A stretch of 51,318 bases of DNA from an uncultured Paracoccaceae bacterium (GCA_937920555.1 CAKZTM010000022.1:1-51318); one strand, 5' to 3'; positions 18,066 through 27,509 are shown, counted from the stretch's first letter. The notes: generated from the sequence alone by a model not told the origin. Made by a program: numbers and translations.

Positions 18066-20354
18066 CTACGCCACCTTCTCTTGTTTCTGCGATTCCGACC
18101 GAACTTGGCCATCCAAACTAAAAAACGAAATTCTTACCTCAGCGCCAAAACTGTCATTGCCATCAAATACCGGTGCATCGCGCAACTCCATCGCACCACC
18201 ATGCTCCTCAACGATTTTCTTGACGATCGACAGACCAAGCCCCGTCCCCTTGTCGCGGTGCGTGACATAAGGCTCAAACAACTTTGCCCGCTGCTCAGGC
18301 AGACCAATCCCGTTGTCTTGCACCTGCACAGTCAAAGTACTGCCGTCCGAAACGATATTTACCCGAACTTCCGGGTGATAGTCCGCCTCGGCGCTCTGGC
18401 TTTGCGCCTCAATTGCCTCGGCGGCATTTTTCAGCACGTTGTTGAACACTTGCGACATCATCGTTTCATCAAACTCAAAATGCACAGCTTCGGTGTCAAA
18501 CACCCGCTTGAACTCGATACCGGGATGAGCCCCCTCAATCAAAACCACCGCATCGGTGATCACAGGGACCAAATCACCCTGCCTCAAATCAGCCGCCGGC
18601 ATCCTTGCAAACTTGGAAAACTCATCGACGATTTTGCGAAGGTCTTCTGTTTGGCGGATGATCACATCAGCATATTGATTAAGCGCATCCGCGTCATCGC
18701 CCGCCACAGGCATGAACTTCCGCCGCAGGCGTTCTGCCGACAGCTGAATTGGCGTCAAAGGGTTCTTGATCTCATGGGCAATCCGGCGCGCCACATCACC
18801 CCAAGCCGCCGTTCTTTGGGCGGAAACAAGCTCGGTGATGTCGTCAAAAGTAATAACATACCCCTCCACCTGACCATCATCAGACCGGGCACTGATCCGC
18901 GCCATCAGTTTCTCGATTGCCGCAAATCGGGTCACATCCACCTCAGTCACGGCAGCACTTTGACCCTTTTTCTTCAGTGACTTGAACAGTGGTTGGAACT
19001 CCGGCACCACCTCGCCAATCAACTTGCCGCGCGCAATCACACCGTCAAACCCAAGCATGTCTTCGGCGGCGTTGTTGCAAACATCGATGCGACCTTGCGA
19101 GTCCAGCCCGATCACCCCAGCAGTGACGCCCGACAATACGGAATCAAACAAACGCCTGCGCCGTTCGGTCTCGTGGTTGACCTCAATCAGAGCGTCCTGT
19201 TGCCCCTTCACCTGCTCGGTCATACGGTTAAAAGTCCGGCCCAACATGGCAATCTCGTCATCACCGCCGCTGTCATTGACACGCACATTCAGATCGCCCG
19301 AGCCCACCCGTTGCGCCGCCGCCGCCAACACACCCACAGGTCGCGCCAGACGCTCGGCAAACCACAAAGCGCCCCAGATGGAGGCTAAAATCACGATCAG
19401 CGCAAAGCCCAGATAGATCAGAGCAAACTCAAACAGCAACCGCCCGCGATCCGACTCCAACTGTTGATAAAGCGCAATTGTCTCTTTGGTTTGATCAAGC
19501 AGGCTCAGAATTTCCCCGTCCACATCGCGCGACACATAGAGAAACCGATCCGCGAAGGCCGGAATAACTGCCAAAGCCCGAAACTCATTTTGATCCCAGT
19601 CCTCTATAATCACCACTTCACCGCGCCGCGCCAAAGCGATGTCCGCAGAGGTGGGCGGATCAAACCCAAACAGGTAACTGCGTTCGCCGCGGGCCTGAAT
19701 ATTCAAACCGCCGTCGATGACGTAAGCCTCGGTCAGGCCGCGCTGAATTTGCTTTTGCCCACGCTCCAGAAGAACCCTGAACTCCGCCTCCGAGATCAAC
19801 GGAAATTGCACCTTTTGATCGTTCAAAAAGCCCGCAAGCAGCTTCACATCTGAAGATAGGTTGACTTTGTGCTCGTTCTCATAGGCTTGTGCGGCCGATA
19901 AGGAATTACCCACAACCTGACGCACCCTGTCCGAGAACCAGCCCTCCAGCCCGAAATTCAGCGTGATTGTCGCGAAAATCGCCACAACAACCGTTGGAAC
20001 AAGTGCAATCAACGTGAAAACACGGGTCAGCCGCATATGCAGTTTCGACCCGGCAGAACGTTTGCGCCGCGCCGAGATCATCCGTGCAACCCGGCCCGCG
20101 ATCAAACCCGCAATGGTTATGACGTAGACAATGTCGGCCAGAATAACAGCGCGCAGAAAACCCTGATTGCCACTATTTTCTAGACTGCCAAGCACCACAA
20201 AAGTCGCCAGAATAAGCAGAGGCCCCAAGACAACCAGTCCAAGAGTGAGCCAATTCCGAAACTTTCGCGTAGATACAAACTCCGTCAGAGTTCGTCCGCT
20301 TTTGGTGACAACGTTATGCTGCAATTCTGCCCTCGTGTTCGCTGGTAGCGACAC
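18066..20354 (-). CDS. ntrY: NtrY membrane sensor histidine kinase
   Basis: NtrY is the sensor kinase for NtrX. The 762-residue protein has three N-terminal membrane helices (about 35-60, 70-90, 112-135) and a periplasmic domain. A fourth helix near 305-330 leads into HAMP (ERLARPVGVLAAAAQRVGSG). Then come PAS (about 395-500), HisKA with phospho-accepting His in IAHEIKNPLTPIQLS, and HATPase with NNVLKNAAEA and GTGLGLSIV. The start is GTG 20354, 13 bases after ntrC, and no in-frame ATG fits. It ends just before ntrX. Confidence 0.95.
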   Translation of the reverse strand: MSLPANTRAELQHNVVTKSGRTLTEFVSTRKFRNWLTLGLVVLGPLLILATFVVLGSLENSGNQGFLRAVILADIVYVITIAGLIAGRVARMISARRKRSAGSKLHMRLTRVFTLIALVPTVVVAIFATITLNFGLEGWFSDRVRQVVGNSLSAAQAYENEHKVNLSSDVKLLAGFLNDQKVQFPLISEAEFRVLLERGQKQIQRGLTEAYVIDGGLNIQARGERSYLFGFDPPTSADIALARRGEVVIIEDWDQNEFRALAVIPAFADRFLYVSRDVDGEILSLLDQTKETIALYQQLESDRGRLLFEFALIYLGFALIVILASIWGALWFAERLARPVGVLAAAAQRVGSGDLNVRVNDSGGDDEIAMLGRTFNRMTEQVKGQQDALIEVNHETERRRRLFDSVLSGVTAGVIGLDSQGRIDVCNNAAEDMLGFDGVIARGKLIGEVVPEFQPLFKSLKKKGQSAAVTEVDVTRFAAIEKLMARISARSDDGQVEGYVITFDDITELVSAQRTAAWGDVARRIAHEIKNPLTPIQLSAERLRRKFMPVAGDDADALNQYADVIIRQTEDLRKIVDEFSKFARMPAADLRQGDLVPVITDAVVLIEGAHPGIEFKRVFDTEAVHFEFDETMMSQVFNNVLKNAAEAIEAQSQSAEADYHPEVRVNIVSDGSTLTVQVQDNGIGLPEQRAKLFEPYVTHRDKGTGLGLSIVKKIVEEHGGAMELRDAPVFDGNDSFGAEVRISFFSLDGQVRSESQKQEKVA

Positions 20355-20367
20355 AGTTGTTGCATCT

Positions 20368-21807
20368 TTACATCATCTTTTTACCGCGTGTCACGCTAAT
20401 ATCAAGCGCTCTAATCTTTTTTCGCAGTGTATTTCTGTTAATTCCCAATAATTCAGCGGCTTTTATCTGATTTCCGTGGGTTGCAGCCAGTGTTATGGCA
20501 AAAAGAGGCATCTCAACTTCCTTGAGAATCCTTTGGTATAATCCCGGCGAAGGCAGCTCATCGCCGTGCAAATCAAAATACCGCTGAAGATGTTGTTGCA
20601 CAGAACCTGACAGCTTTTGCCCCTCTTCTACGTCAGCCCCGGCAGGGGAGACAGGTCGCCGGCTCAGCTCCTCCTCAATGGTTGCAACTTCTATCATTTC
20701 GCCAGTGCCCAAAACCACGAGCCGGTGGATGAAGTTCTCCAATTCGCGAACATTGCCCGGCCAAGGCTCCTGCTTGAGCCGCTCAATAGCGGCGGGCGCC
20801 AAAGATTTTTCCGACAACCCGTTTTGCACAGCACTTTTTAGAAAATGACGCGCCAGGTCCGGCACATCCTCGGAACGATCCGACAAAGCAGGCAACCGAA
20901 TGGGGACCACATTAATGCGGTAAAACAAATCCTCGCGCATCCGACCCTCGTTGATAAGGGCCCTCAAATCCTGATTGCTCGACGCTACAATCCGAAAATT
21001 GGCAGTAATGTCCTTGGTGCCCCCCAAACGCCTGAACGAGCCCTCCTGAAGAACCCGCAACAATTTACGCTGCGCCTCAAGAGGTACGTCGCCAATCTCA
21101 TCAAGATATAAAGTGCCGGACGCCGCATGCTCCAACTTCCCAATCGTAGGCTCGGCAGTTCCGTTGTCGCGGCCAAATAATTCAGCCTCCAGCGCATTTT
21201 CGGATATGGAACCAAAATTTATCGTCACGAAAGGATGCTGCGCCCTGTGACCAAAATCATGGAGCGTTCGCGCCACCAGCGCCTTACCGGTTCCGCTTTG
21301 CCCGGTGATCATCACACTGAGATCCGTGTTCATCAAGCGCGCGATGATCCGGTACACTTCCTGCATGGCCGATGATCCACCAATCAGCGGCATGCTGGGC
21401 TCAGCCGTATGGCCCAAATCGCTTTTAACGGATGTGCGCGGCGCATGTGCGGTCAATGCCTTGTTCACATGGCCCAAGACCTCGCGTAGATCAAATGGCT
21501 TTGGCAGATACTCATATGCCCCGGCCTCATTGGCACGGATGGCCGTCATGACAGTGTTTTGAGCGCTCATGATAATCACGGGCAGATTGGGCCGCTTGCG
21601 TTTGATCGCCGGAATTAAATCCAGCGCATCCCCGTCAGGCATCATGACATCGGATACCACCACATCGCCCTCGCCTGCCTCAATCCACTGCCACATGGTC
21701 GCAATGGTCGAGGTGGACCGGACCCGGCACCCGGCACGGGTTAGCGCCTGGCTCAGAACCGTTCGTATGGTCCGATCATCATCAGCAACAATTACCGTCC
21801 CGTCCAT
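20368..21807 (-). CDS. ntrC: Nitrogen regulator NtrC lacking the GAFTGA loop
   Basis: NtrC is the response regulator that turns on nitrogen-scavenging genes when phosphorylated by NtrB. The 479-residue protein has a receiver domain with phospho-acceptor D53 (VVVSDVMMPDG). The AAA+ domain has Walker A GQSGTGKA at 169-176 and Walker B TLYLDEIGD at 232-240. A Fis-type HTH ends the protein (NQIKAAELLGINRNTLRKKI). Between ELFG and Walker B the sequence is RDNGTAEPTIGKLEHAAS, four residues shorter than usual and without GAFTGA. Rhodobacter capsulatus NtrC has the same kind of deletion and works with sigma-70 polymerase. The start overlaps the ntrB stop (TGATG). Confidence 0.95.
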   Translation of the reverse strand: MDGTVIVADDDRTIRTVLSQALTRAGCRVRSTSTIATMWQWIEAGEGDVVVSDVMMPDGDALDLIPAIKRKRPNLPVIIMSAQNTVMTAIRANEAGAYEYLPKPFDLREVLGHVNKALTAHAPRTSVKSDLGHTAEPSMPLIGGSSAMQEVYRIIARLMNTDLSVMITGQSGTGKALVARTLHDFGHRAQHPFVTINFGSISENALEAELFGRDNGTAEPTIGKLEHAASGTLYLDEIGDVPLEAQRKLLRVLQEGSFRRLGGTKDITANFRIVASSNQDLRALINEGRMREDLFYRINVVPIRLPALSDRSEDVPDLARHFLKSAVQNGLSEKSLAPAAIERLKQEPWPGNVRELENFIHRLVVLGTGEMIEVATIEEELSRRPVSPAGADVEEGQKLSGSVQQHLQRYFDLHGDELPSPGLYQRILKEVEMPLFAITLAATHGNQIKAAELLGINRNTLRKKIRALDISVTRGKKMM

Positions 21808-22892
21808 CAGCTCACACCCCGCACATCAGCCGACGTGAATACGGGCAATAGAATTCGAAAAATCGTACGCCCCTCCTCGCTGTCGCACTCAATAACACCA
21901 CCATGGTCGGTCAGCACCTTCGACACAAGCGACAGTCCCAGACCACTTCCGTTGACCTTAGTCGTGACGAATGGGTCAAAAATGTCCTCGATCAAATCGG
22001 GCTGAATGCCCTTTCCGTTGTCCGCGATCAATATCTCCAGCGGCAAACCTGCGGCCACCGCGCCGGGCACTGTTAATCGCACACCGGGACGAAAGGCTGT
22101 TTTGATCGTGACAACCCCGCCCACAGGCGGCACGGCCTCCGATGCGTTCTTGATCAAATTTTGAAAAACCTGATGAAGTTGATCCTGATCGCCAACGGTG
22201 GGCGGCAAAGACGGATCATACTCCTCGATAAATCTGACATGGGCCGCATGCCCGGCTTTGGCCAGCTTGACGGTCCGGTCGATCACATCATGGATATTGA
22301 CAGATTCGCGCGATGTCGGCCGCATATCGCCAAATTGCTCAACACGGTTGACCAAATCGCCAATGCGGTCGGTTTCACCCACAATAAGGTTGGTCAACTC
22401 CCGGTCAGCCTCGTCCAAATTCATCGAAAGCAACTGCGCCGCACCAGAAATACCCGCCAGTGGATTGCGAATTTCATGGGCCAACATCGCCGCCATTCCC
22501 GTAACAGACCGCGCGGCACTTCTGGAGGCCAAAGAACGATCCATCTTTTCCGCAAGCCCGCGGGGCGTGAACAACAACAGCAGATCACCGTCACCCCGAC
22601 CGATTTGCGCGGCTTGCAACGTGCCTGTCCTGAGCGCTTTGTCTTTCCACGCAAACTCAACTTCATATTGAACCACAGACACAGACTTTTCAGCCGCTTG
22701 GCGCACCACATCAAGAACCCGGCTGGACGAGCCGACAAACTGCTCCAGCGACTTTCCGGTAACCTGCTTGGAAGACGCGCCCACAAAACTCTCCGCCGCC
22801 GAGTTCATACCCACGATTTTGTCCGCATCTTGTATGATCAGCGCGGGGATCGGCAGCGCACTCCAAACGGCTTCATAATCAACGCCAGTCAT
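21807..22892 (-). CDS. ntrB: Nitrogen sensor kinase/phosphatase
   Basis: NtrB phosphorylates and dephosphorylates NtrC under PII control in the cytosol. The 361-residue protein has no membrane helix. It has an N-terminal PAS domain (about 5-110), HisKA with phospho-accepting His in MLAHEIRNPLAGISGAAQLL, and HATPase with NLIKNASEA, ADNGKGI and GSGLGLSLV. Start ATG 22892 overlaps the dusB stop by four bases. Its end overlaps ntrC, so sensor and regulator are translationally coupled. Confidence 0.95.
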   Translation of the reverse strand: MTGVDYEAVWSALPIPALIIQDADKIVGMNSAAESFVGASSKQVTGKSLEQFVGSSSRVLDVVRQAAEKSVSVVQYEVEFAWKDKALRTGTLQAAQIGRGDGDLLLLFTPRGLAEKMDRSLASRSAARSVTGMAAMLAHEIRNPLAGISGAAQLLSMNLDEADRELTNLIVGETDRIGDLVNRVEQFGDMRPTSRESVNIHDVIDRTVKLAKAGHAAHVRFIEEYDPSLPPTVGDQDQLHQVFQNLIKNASEAVPPVGGVVTIKTAFRPGVRLTVPGAVAAGLPLEILIADNGKGIQPDLIEDIFDPFVTTKVNGSGLGLSLVSKVLTDHGGVIECDSEEGRTIFRILLPVFTSADVRGVS

Positions 22893-23878
22893 GCGGCCAC
22901 CGAAACCCGTTTGCTCAACCCGCGAAGGCTCTCGATAAGCGCCATGACCTCTTGGGGATTGTTTTCACGAAAAAGCCGCGCACGGACATCGTGTGACCCC
23001 TCAATCAGATCCAAATACCATCCAAGGTGTTTTCTGGCATTTTTCACACCTAAAATCTCACCGTAAAATTCCAACATGGCCAAATAGTGCCGCTGCATGA
23101 TGTCCACCAGCCCGTCCAAATGCGGCGCAGGATGGACGACCCCGCCAGCCAACCCGGATGCGATCTCCGCCAACAACCAGGGCCTGCCTTGAATGCCCCG
23201 TCCAATCATGACCCCTGACGCCCCCGAGGCCGAAAGCGCCGCGCGGGCAGTCGCCAGATCAATGATATCACCATTTGCAATGACCGGAATGTCCACCGCA
23301 TCGACCACAGCACGGATCGCATGCCAATCCGCATGCCCTTTGTAGAACTGACTTCGGGTCCGCCCGTGGACCGTCACCATCTTGATACCGGCCTCTTGGG
23401 CGGCTTTGGCAAGCTCGGGCGCATTCCGCGACGTCTCATCCCAACCCAACCGCATCTTGAGCGTGACAGGGATGCGCACCGCCCCCACCACGGCCTCGAT
23501 CAGCTCCAACGCCAACTCAGGCTCCTTCATCAAGGCCGAGCCGGATGCCCCGCTGGTCACCTTTTTCGCAGGACATCCCATATTGATATCAAGTATCCGC
23601 GCACCATTCGCCTCGCAAATGCGCGCGCATTCCGCCATCCAATGCGCCTCGCGACCGGCAATCTGAATGGACGTATTGGCAAGGCCAAACCCCAACTCCG
23701 CACGCAAACGGGTAGAAGGCTTGGCCTGCACCATCTCCTGACTTGCCACCATCTCCGAGACCACAAGCCCCGCTCCAAATTCCGACACCAGATTGCGAAA
23801 CGGCACATCCGTTATGCCCGCCATAGGAGCGAGAAACACCGGGGTCTCAACTTGGATATTGCCGATCTGGAACGACAA
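22889..23878 (-). CDS. dusB: tRNA-dihydrouridine synthase (NifR3 type)
   Basis: DusB reduces specific uridines of tRNA to dihydrouridine using FMN and NADPH. The 329-residue TIM-barrel protein has the start region APMAGITDVPFR, the catalytic cysteine segment NMGCPAKKVTSGASGSAL, VTVHGRTRSQFYKG, and the FMN phosphate-binding GVMIGRGIQGRPW. The start codon is TTG 23878. An AGGA lies 7 bases upstream and no in-frame ATG is near. The gene historically called nifR3 lies immediately upstream of ntrBC in this order. It diverges from ispDF. Confidence 0.95.
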   Translation of the reverse strand: MSFQIGNIQVETPVFLAPMAGITDVPFRNLVSEFGAGLVVSEMVASQEMVQAKPSTRLRAELGFGLANTSIQIAGREAHWMAECARICEANGARILDINMGCPAKKVTSGASGSALMKEPELALELIEAVVGAVRIPVTLKMRLGWDETSRNAPELAKAAQEAGIKMVTVHGRTRSQFYKGHADWHAIRAVVDAVDIPVIANGDIIDLATARAALSASGASGVMIGRGIQGRPWLLAEIASGLAGGVVHPAPHLDGLVDIMQRHYLAMLEFYGEILGVKNARKHLGWYLDLIEGSHDVRARLFRENNPQEVMALIESLRGLSKRVSVAA

Positions 23879-24015
23879 ATTCTGTTCCTTTTTTATTGGG
23901 TTACTCCTGTACCTTCGCTGGGGCCTTCGCGCAATGGGTCAAATCCGCGATTGTGATTGGAATTGCCGCTGCGCTATGCATGCACCAGCATAGATCAGGC
24001 CAAAGGACCGCCAGA

Positions 24016-25158
24016 GTGAGGAATGCCGCCATCATTGTTGCAGCCGGGCGCGGACATCGCGCAGGCGGCGCCATACCCAAACAATATGTGCAAATGGGGA
24101 CCAAAACGATCTTGGCGCGCAGTATCGAGGCCATGTTGGACCATCCCCAGATAGACGCCGTGCTGGTCGTGATCCATGAAGATGACCGGCAACTCTACGA
24201 GGCCGCACTGACAGATATCACCGATGACCGCATACGCCCGCCTGTGGTGGGCGGGGAGACCCGCGCGATATCAGTGCGAAACGGCCTGGAGGCGCTGGAA
24301 AAAGCGAACCCCCAACACGTATTTATTCACGATGCGGCCCGGCCGTTTTTGACCAAAGATACCATTGATCACTTGATAACGGCTCTGGCGCAGCACGATG
24401 GTGCGTTTCCCGCCATCCCGGTGGCCGACGCGCTTTGGCACGCAGACACCATGGCCCCTCAGGACCGCAGCGGGCTTATCCGGGCGCAAACCCCGCAAAG
24501 CTTCAAGTTCAGCAAAATACTGACGGCCCACAGGAACGGTCAACCAGACGCCCGCGACGATGTTGAGATCGCCGTGAAGGCCGGTTTGCGCGTAGAACCG
24601 GTGACCGGAGATGAAGGGAATTTCAAGGTGACCACGCAAGATGACCTGAACCGCGCCCAACAGCGCCTCATAGACCCGCCGGACATACGTGTCGGACATG
24701 GCTACGATGTTCATGCCTTCACCGAAGGAAACGCGGTGATCCTCAACGGCGTCGAAATCCCCCATAGCCGTAGCCTGAAGGGCCATTCGGACGCGGATGT
24801 TGCCATGCACGCGATCACAGACGCGATTTACGGCGCCTTGGCCGAGGGCGATATCGGGCAGTGGTTTCCGCCGTCCGATCCACAATGGAAAGGTGCAGCG
24901 TCAGATATTTTCCTCAAACACGCGGTCGAGAGGGCCCAGGCTCGCGGATTTCAGATCACCCATATTGACTGCACTCTCATTTGCGAAGAGCCGAAAATCG
25001 GCCCCCATGCACAAGCAATGCGCCAAGCGCTTTCGGGGATCACAGGACTGGAACAGGGGCGCATCAGCGTGAAAGCAACCACCTCCGAACAACTTGGCTT
25101 CACTGGCCGGCGCGAGGGCATAGCCGCGCAAGCAACAGCCACATTGGTCAGCCCATGA
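24016..25158 (+). CDS. ispDF: Bifunctional IspD/IspF enzyme of the MEP pathway
   Basis: A fusion of MEP cytidylyltransferase (IspD, about residues 1-220) and MECDP synthase (IspF, about 222-380). IspD shows AAIIVAAGRGHRAGGAIPKQ, HDAARPF and EIAVKAGLRVEPVTGDEGN. IspF shows RVGHGYDVHAF with metal ligands Asp and His, LKGHSDADVAMHAITDAI, and the C-terminal KATTSEQLGFTGRREGIA. I chose GTG 24016 (380 residues) because AAGGA lies 9 bases upstream and the protein then starts at the IspD beta strand. The frame is open further upstream. The end overlaps pgpA by four bases. The fusion is common in alphaproteobacteria. Confidence 0.96.
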   Translation: MRNAAIIVAAGRGHRAGGAIPKQYVQMGTKTILARSIEAMLDHPQIDAVLVVIHEDDRQLYEAALTDITDDRIRPPVVGGETRAISVRNGLEALEKANPQHVFIHDAARPFLTKDTIDHLITALAQHDGAFPAIPVADALWHADTMAPQDRSGLIRAQTPQSFKFSKILTAHRNGQPDARDDVEIAVKAGLRVEPVTGDEGNFKVTTQDDLNRAQQRLIDPPDIRVGHGYDVHAFTEGNAVILNGVEIPHSRSLKGHSDADVAMHAITDAIYGALAEGDIGQWFPPSDPQWKGAASDIFLKHAVERAQARGFQITHIDCTLICEEPKIGPHAQAMRQALSGITGLEQGRISVKATTSEQLGFTGRREGIAAQATATLVSP

Positions 25159-25613
25159 GCAAGATCATCGCCACTTTCTTTGGGGTCGGCCTCGCACCAT
25201 TTGCCCCGGGCACGTTTGGCTCACTGGCAGCACTCCCGGCATGGTGGGCGCTGAACTATCTTGGTGGCTGGCCATTGGTCGCCTTGGGAATAGTGCTCAG
25301 CTACGCGGCAGGCGTATGGGCAACAGCCCAGCAAACGGCAGGTTCCGATAATCACGACCCGTCGGAAATTGTCATCGACGAGGTTGCCGGACAGTGGCTT
25401 GCACTCCTGCCGATCTCCCTTGGACTTGGGGTGAGCGGGCTGGTTGGGATCGCACTGGCCTTTGGTTTGTTCCGCTTCTTTGACATCACAAAACTTGGCC
25501 CCGTAGGCTGGGCGGACCGAATGAATACACCCACGGGGGTCATGCTCGACGATATTATTGCCGGAGCTTTGTCCGCGACCGTGTTGATTCTAATCGGATT
25601 TTTGTGGAGCTAG
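25155..25613 (+). CDS. pgpA: Phosphatidylglycerophosphatase A
   Basis: PgpA removes phosphate from phosphatidylglycerophosphate in the inner membrane, giving phosphatidylglycerol. The 152-residue protein has GVGLAPFAPGTFGSLAALPA at the N-terminus, the acidic EIVIDEVAGQWLAL motif, and FRFFDITKLGPVGWADR, all characteristic of the family. Several membrane helices are evident. Start ATG 25155 overlaps the ispDF stop (ATGA). The pseudomolecule lies between ispDF and the CinA-type gene in one tight plus-strand run. Confidence 0.94.
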   Translation: MSKIIATFFGVGLAPFAPGTFGSLAALPAWWALNYLGGWPLVALGIVLSYAAGVWATAQQTAGSDNHDPSEIVIDEVAGQWLALLPISLGLGVSGLVGIALAFGLFRFFDITKLGPVGWADRMNTPTGVMLDDIIAGALSATVLILIGFLWS

Positions 25614-25616
25614 GTG

Positions 25617-26117
25617 ATGTTTCAGGATCAATGCGCCACAATCATTGAACGCTACCGCACAGCCGGTTTGACCATCGCAACCGCAGAAAGTTGCACCGGC
25701 GGAATGCTCTCAGGCGCCTTAACCCAAATCGCCGGATCTTCCGACGTGTTCGACCGCGGCTTTGTGACCTACTCCTACCCCTCAAAGACAAAACTGTTGG
25801 GCGTGCCCAGCGACATGCTGGCAGAGCACGGCGCGGTCAGTGCGACGGTGGCGCAGGCCATGGCCACAGGCGCTCTGAGCCAGGCTCAAACAAGCGTCGC
25901 CATCTCCATCACCGGCGTGGCCGGGCCCGGTGCCTCGGAGCATAAACCCGAAGGACTGGTCTATTTCGGCTTGGCCTCAAACACCGCCGCGCCGATTACC
26001 GTCAAAAAGGAATTTGGCGCTTTGGGACGCGATCAAGTCCGTCAGGCCAGCGTCGCACAGGCTTTGGACATGCTTCTGGGTTCCATCAAAAATCCGGCCC
26101 AAACGATCAATATTTAA
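25617..26117 (+). CDS. pncC: CinA C-terminal domain protein (nicotinamide-nucleotide amidase)
   Basis: A stand-alone CinA C-terminal domain. These enzymes deamidate nicotinamide mononucleotide to nicotinic acid mononucleotide in NAD salvage. The 166-residue protein has TIATAESCTGGMLSGALTQI with the catalytic serine, GFVTYSYPSKTKLLGV with the conserved Tyr and Lys, and SITGVAGPGA. ATG 25617 is preferred over the adjacent GTG 25614 because GGAG then sits 7 bases upstream. It lies 3 bases after pgpA. The competence-related N-terminal domain of full CinA is absent, as usual in proteobacteria. Confidence 0.92.
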   Translation: MFQDQCATIIERYRTAGLTIATAESCTGGMLSGALTQIAGSSDVFDRGFVTYSYPSKTKLLGVPSDMLAEHGAVSATVAQAMATGALSQAQTSVAISITGVAGPGASEHKPEGLVYFGLASNTAAPITVKKEFGALGRDQVRQASVAQALDMLLGSIKNPAQTINI

Positions 26118-26233
26118 CCAAAGCCAGACAATCACTGATCCCGCGCAGGCTAAACATGCGGCATATGCGCATTTTTTGTGCAAATCACGCGTTCACCTCC
26201 CCCATCAACGCACAGAGATTTTGTACCAGCCCA

Positions 26234-26252
26234 GCCGCTTCGATAAAGCGGC
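26234..26252 (+). promoter_or_regulatory. Perfect 7-bp inverted repeat in the amtB leader
   Basis: GCCGCTT, a 5-base loop CGATA, and AAGCGGC form a perfect hairpin 26 bases ahead of the amtB start codon and 13 bases ahead of its ribosome binding site. No T-run follows, so it is not a terminator. It could be an operator or an mRNA structure. The function is unknown. Confidence 0.4.
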
Positions 26253-26278
26253 CTCAAATTCAATCGAGGGAAAATCTA

Positions 26279-27460
26279 ATGAATGGCGCTGATACAGCTT
26301 GGATCATAGTGGCAACCGCCCTGGTCCTATTTATGACACTTCCGGGCCTTGCCCTGTTTTACGGAGGCTTGGTGCGTGCGCGAAACGTATTGTCGGTCCT
26401 GATGCACTGCATCTCGATTGCATGCCTTATGTCAATTCTATGGTTAATCGCAGGCTACTCCATCGCATTTGGTCCCGGCGACAGCGGTGTCTGGGGCGGC
26501 TTGGGTAAAGCCATGCTCAATGGCGTGGACGCCGATACCGTGTCCGGTACAATCCCCGAAGTTCTTTTCTTCGCCTTTCAAATGACCTTCGCCGTGATCA
26601 CTCCGGCTCTTATTGTAGGCGCTTATGTTGAGCGGGTAAGCTACTCATTCGTATTGGTTTTCTCGTCCTTGTGGATGCTTCTTTGCTACGCACCCGTAGC
26701 CCATTGGATCTGGGGCGGCGGCTTTTTGTCCGATGGCGGCATCTTCGGTGAAACCGGCGTGCGGGATTTCGCAGGCGGCATCGTAGTTCACGAAACCGCT
26801 GGATTGGCGGCACTGATGGTCGCGTTTTTTCTGGGCTCGCGGAAACACAAGACAACTCCACCGCACAACCCCGGTTATGTGATGATCGGCGCGTCCATGC
26901 TTTGGGTCGGCTGGTTTGGCTTCAATGCAGGCTCCCAACTGGCCGCAGATGGCGGCGCTGCCATGGCGCTTGTGGTCACTCATATCTCCGCTGCAACCGC
27001 GTCGCTGAGCTGGGCTGCCTATGAGCGGATCAAGCACGGCAAAGCCTCCATGGTGGGTCTGGTCACAGGCACCATCGCGGGCCTTGCCTCGATCACACCG
27101 GCATCCGGATTTGTCGGCCCGACAGAGGCCCTGCTTATCGGCGCTGTTGCGGGCGTTCTGTGCCAAGAGGCCTGCGGATGGGTCAAAAATCTCATGAACA
27201 TTGACGACACACTTGACGTCTTCGCGGTTCACGGTATCGGCGGCATCTTTGGAACCATCATGATCGCGATCTTTGGCTATGGCAGCATCACAGCACAACT
27301 GGGATCACTGGCAATTGTCGGAGTTTTCACTCTCGTGGTCACCTTCATCCTGATCAAAATCTCCGCAGCAATCGTGGGTCTGCGGGTCGATGAAGATACC
27401 GAGACAACCGGCCTTGATCTGGCCGCGCACGGCGAGCGCGCTTACGACATGAGCTCATAA
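26279..27460 (+). CDS. amtB: Ammonium transporter
   Basis: AmtB conducts ammonium across the inner membrane. From ATG 26279 (GAGGG 8 bases upstream) it has 393 residues and about 11 membrane helices. The twin pore histidines are H171 (VVHETAGLAAL) and H318 (FAVHGIGGIFG). Other family motifs are GLALFYGGLVRARN and MLWVGWFGFNAGS. The frame stays open to 26156, but the extra residues are not family-like. No glnK/PII gene lies next to it, although amtB is usually paired with one. Its own terminator follows at 27486. NtrC control is likely from family knowledge, but I could not define a site. Confidence 0.95.
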   Translation: MNGADTAWIIVATALVLFMTLPGLALFYGGLVRARNVLSVLMHCISIACLMSILWLIAGYSIAFGPGDSGVWGGLGKAMLNGVDADTVSGTIPEVLFFAFQMTFAVITPALIVGAYVERVSYSFVLVFSSLWMLLCYAPVAHWIWGGGFLSDGGIFGETGVRDFAGGIVVHETAGLAALMVAFFLGSRKHKTTPPHNPGYVMIGASMLWVGWFGFNAGSQLAADGGAAMALVVTHISAATASLSWAAYERIKHGKASMVGLVTGTIAGLASITPASGFVGPTEALLIGAVAGVLCQEACGWVKNLMNIDDTLDVFAVHGIGGIFGTIMIAIFGYGSITAQLGSLAIVGVFTLVVTFILIKISAAIVGLRVDEDTETTGLDLAAHGERAYDMSS

Positions 27461-27485
27461 GAGCCTGCTCAAAACACGGGCTGGA

Positions 27486-27509
27486 GGGCGCGGGAAACTG
27501 CGCCCTTTT
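27486..27509 (+). terminator. Rho-independent terminator of amtB
   Basis: The perfect 6-bp stem GGGCGC/GCGCCC with loop GGGAAACT is followed by TTTT, 26 bases after the amtB stop codon. It separates amtB from the xsc region. Confidence 0.75.

Noticed and set aside
17955-18980. 341-codon plus-strand frame across the ntrX/ntrY junction
   Set aside because: Antisense to two kinase/regulator genes with clear domains. No motif or start signal supports it.
22161-23066. 301-codon plus-strand frame opposite ntrB and dusB
   Set aside because: Antisense to two conserved genes, with low-complexity Arg/His-rich translation. It is a shadow of the GC-rich third positions.
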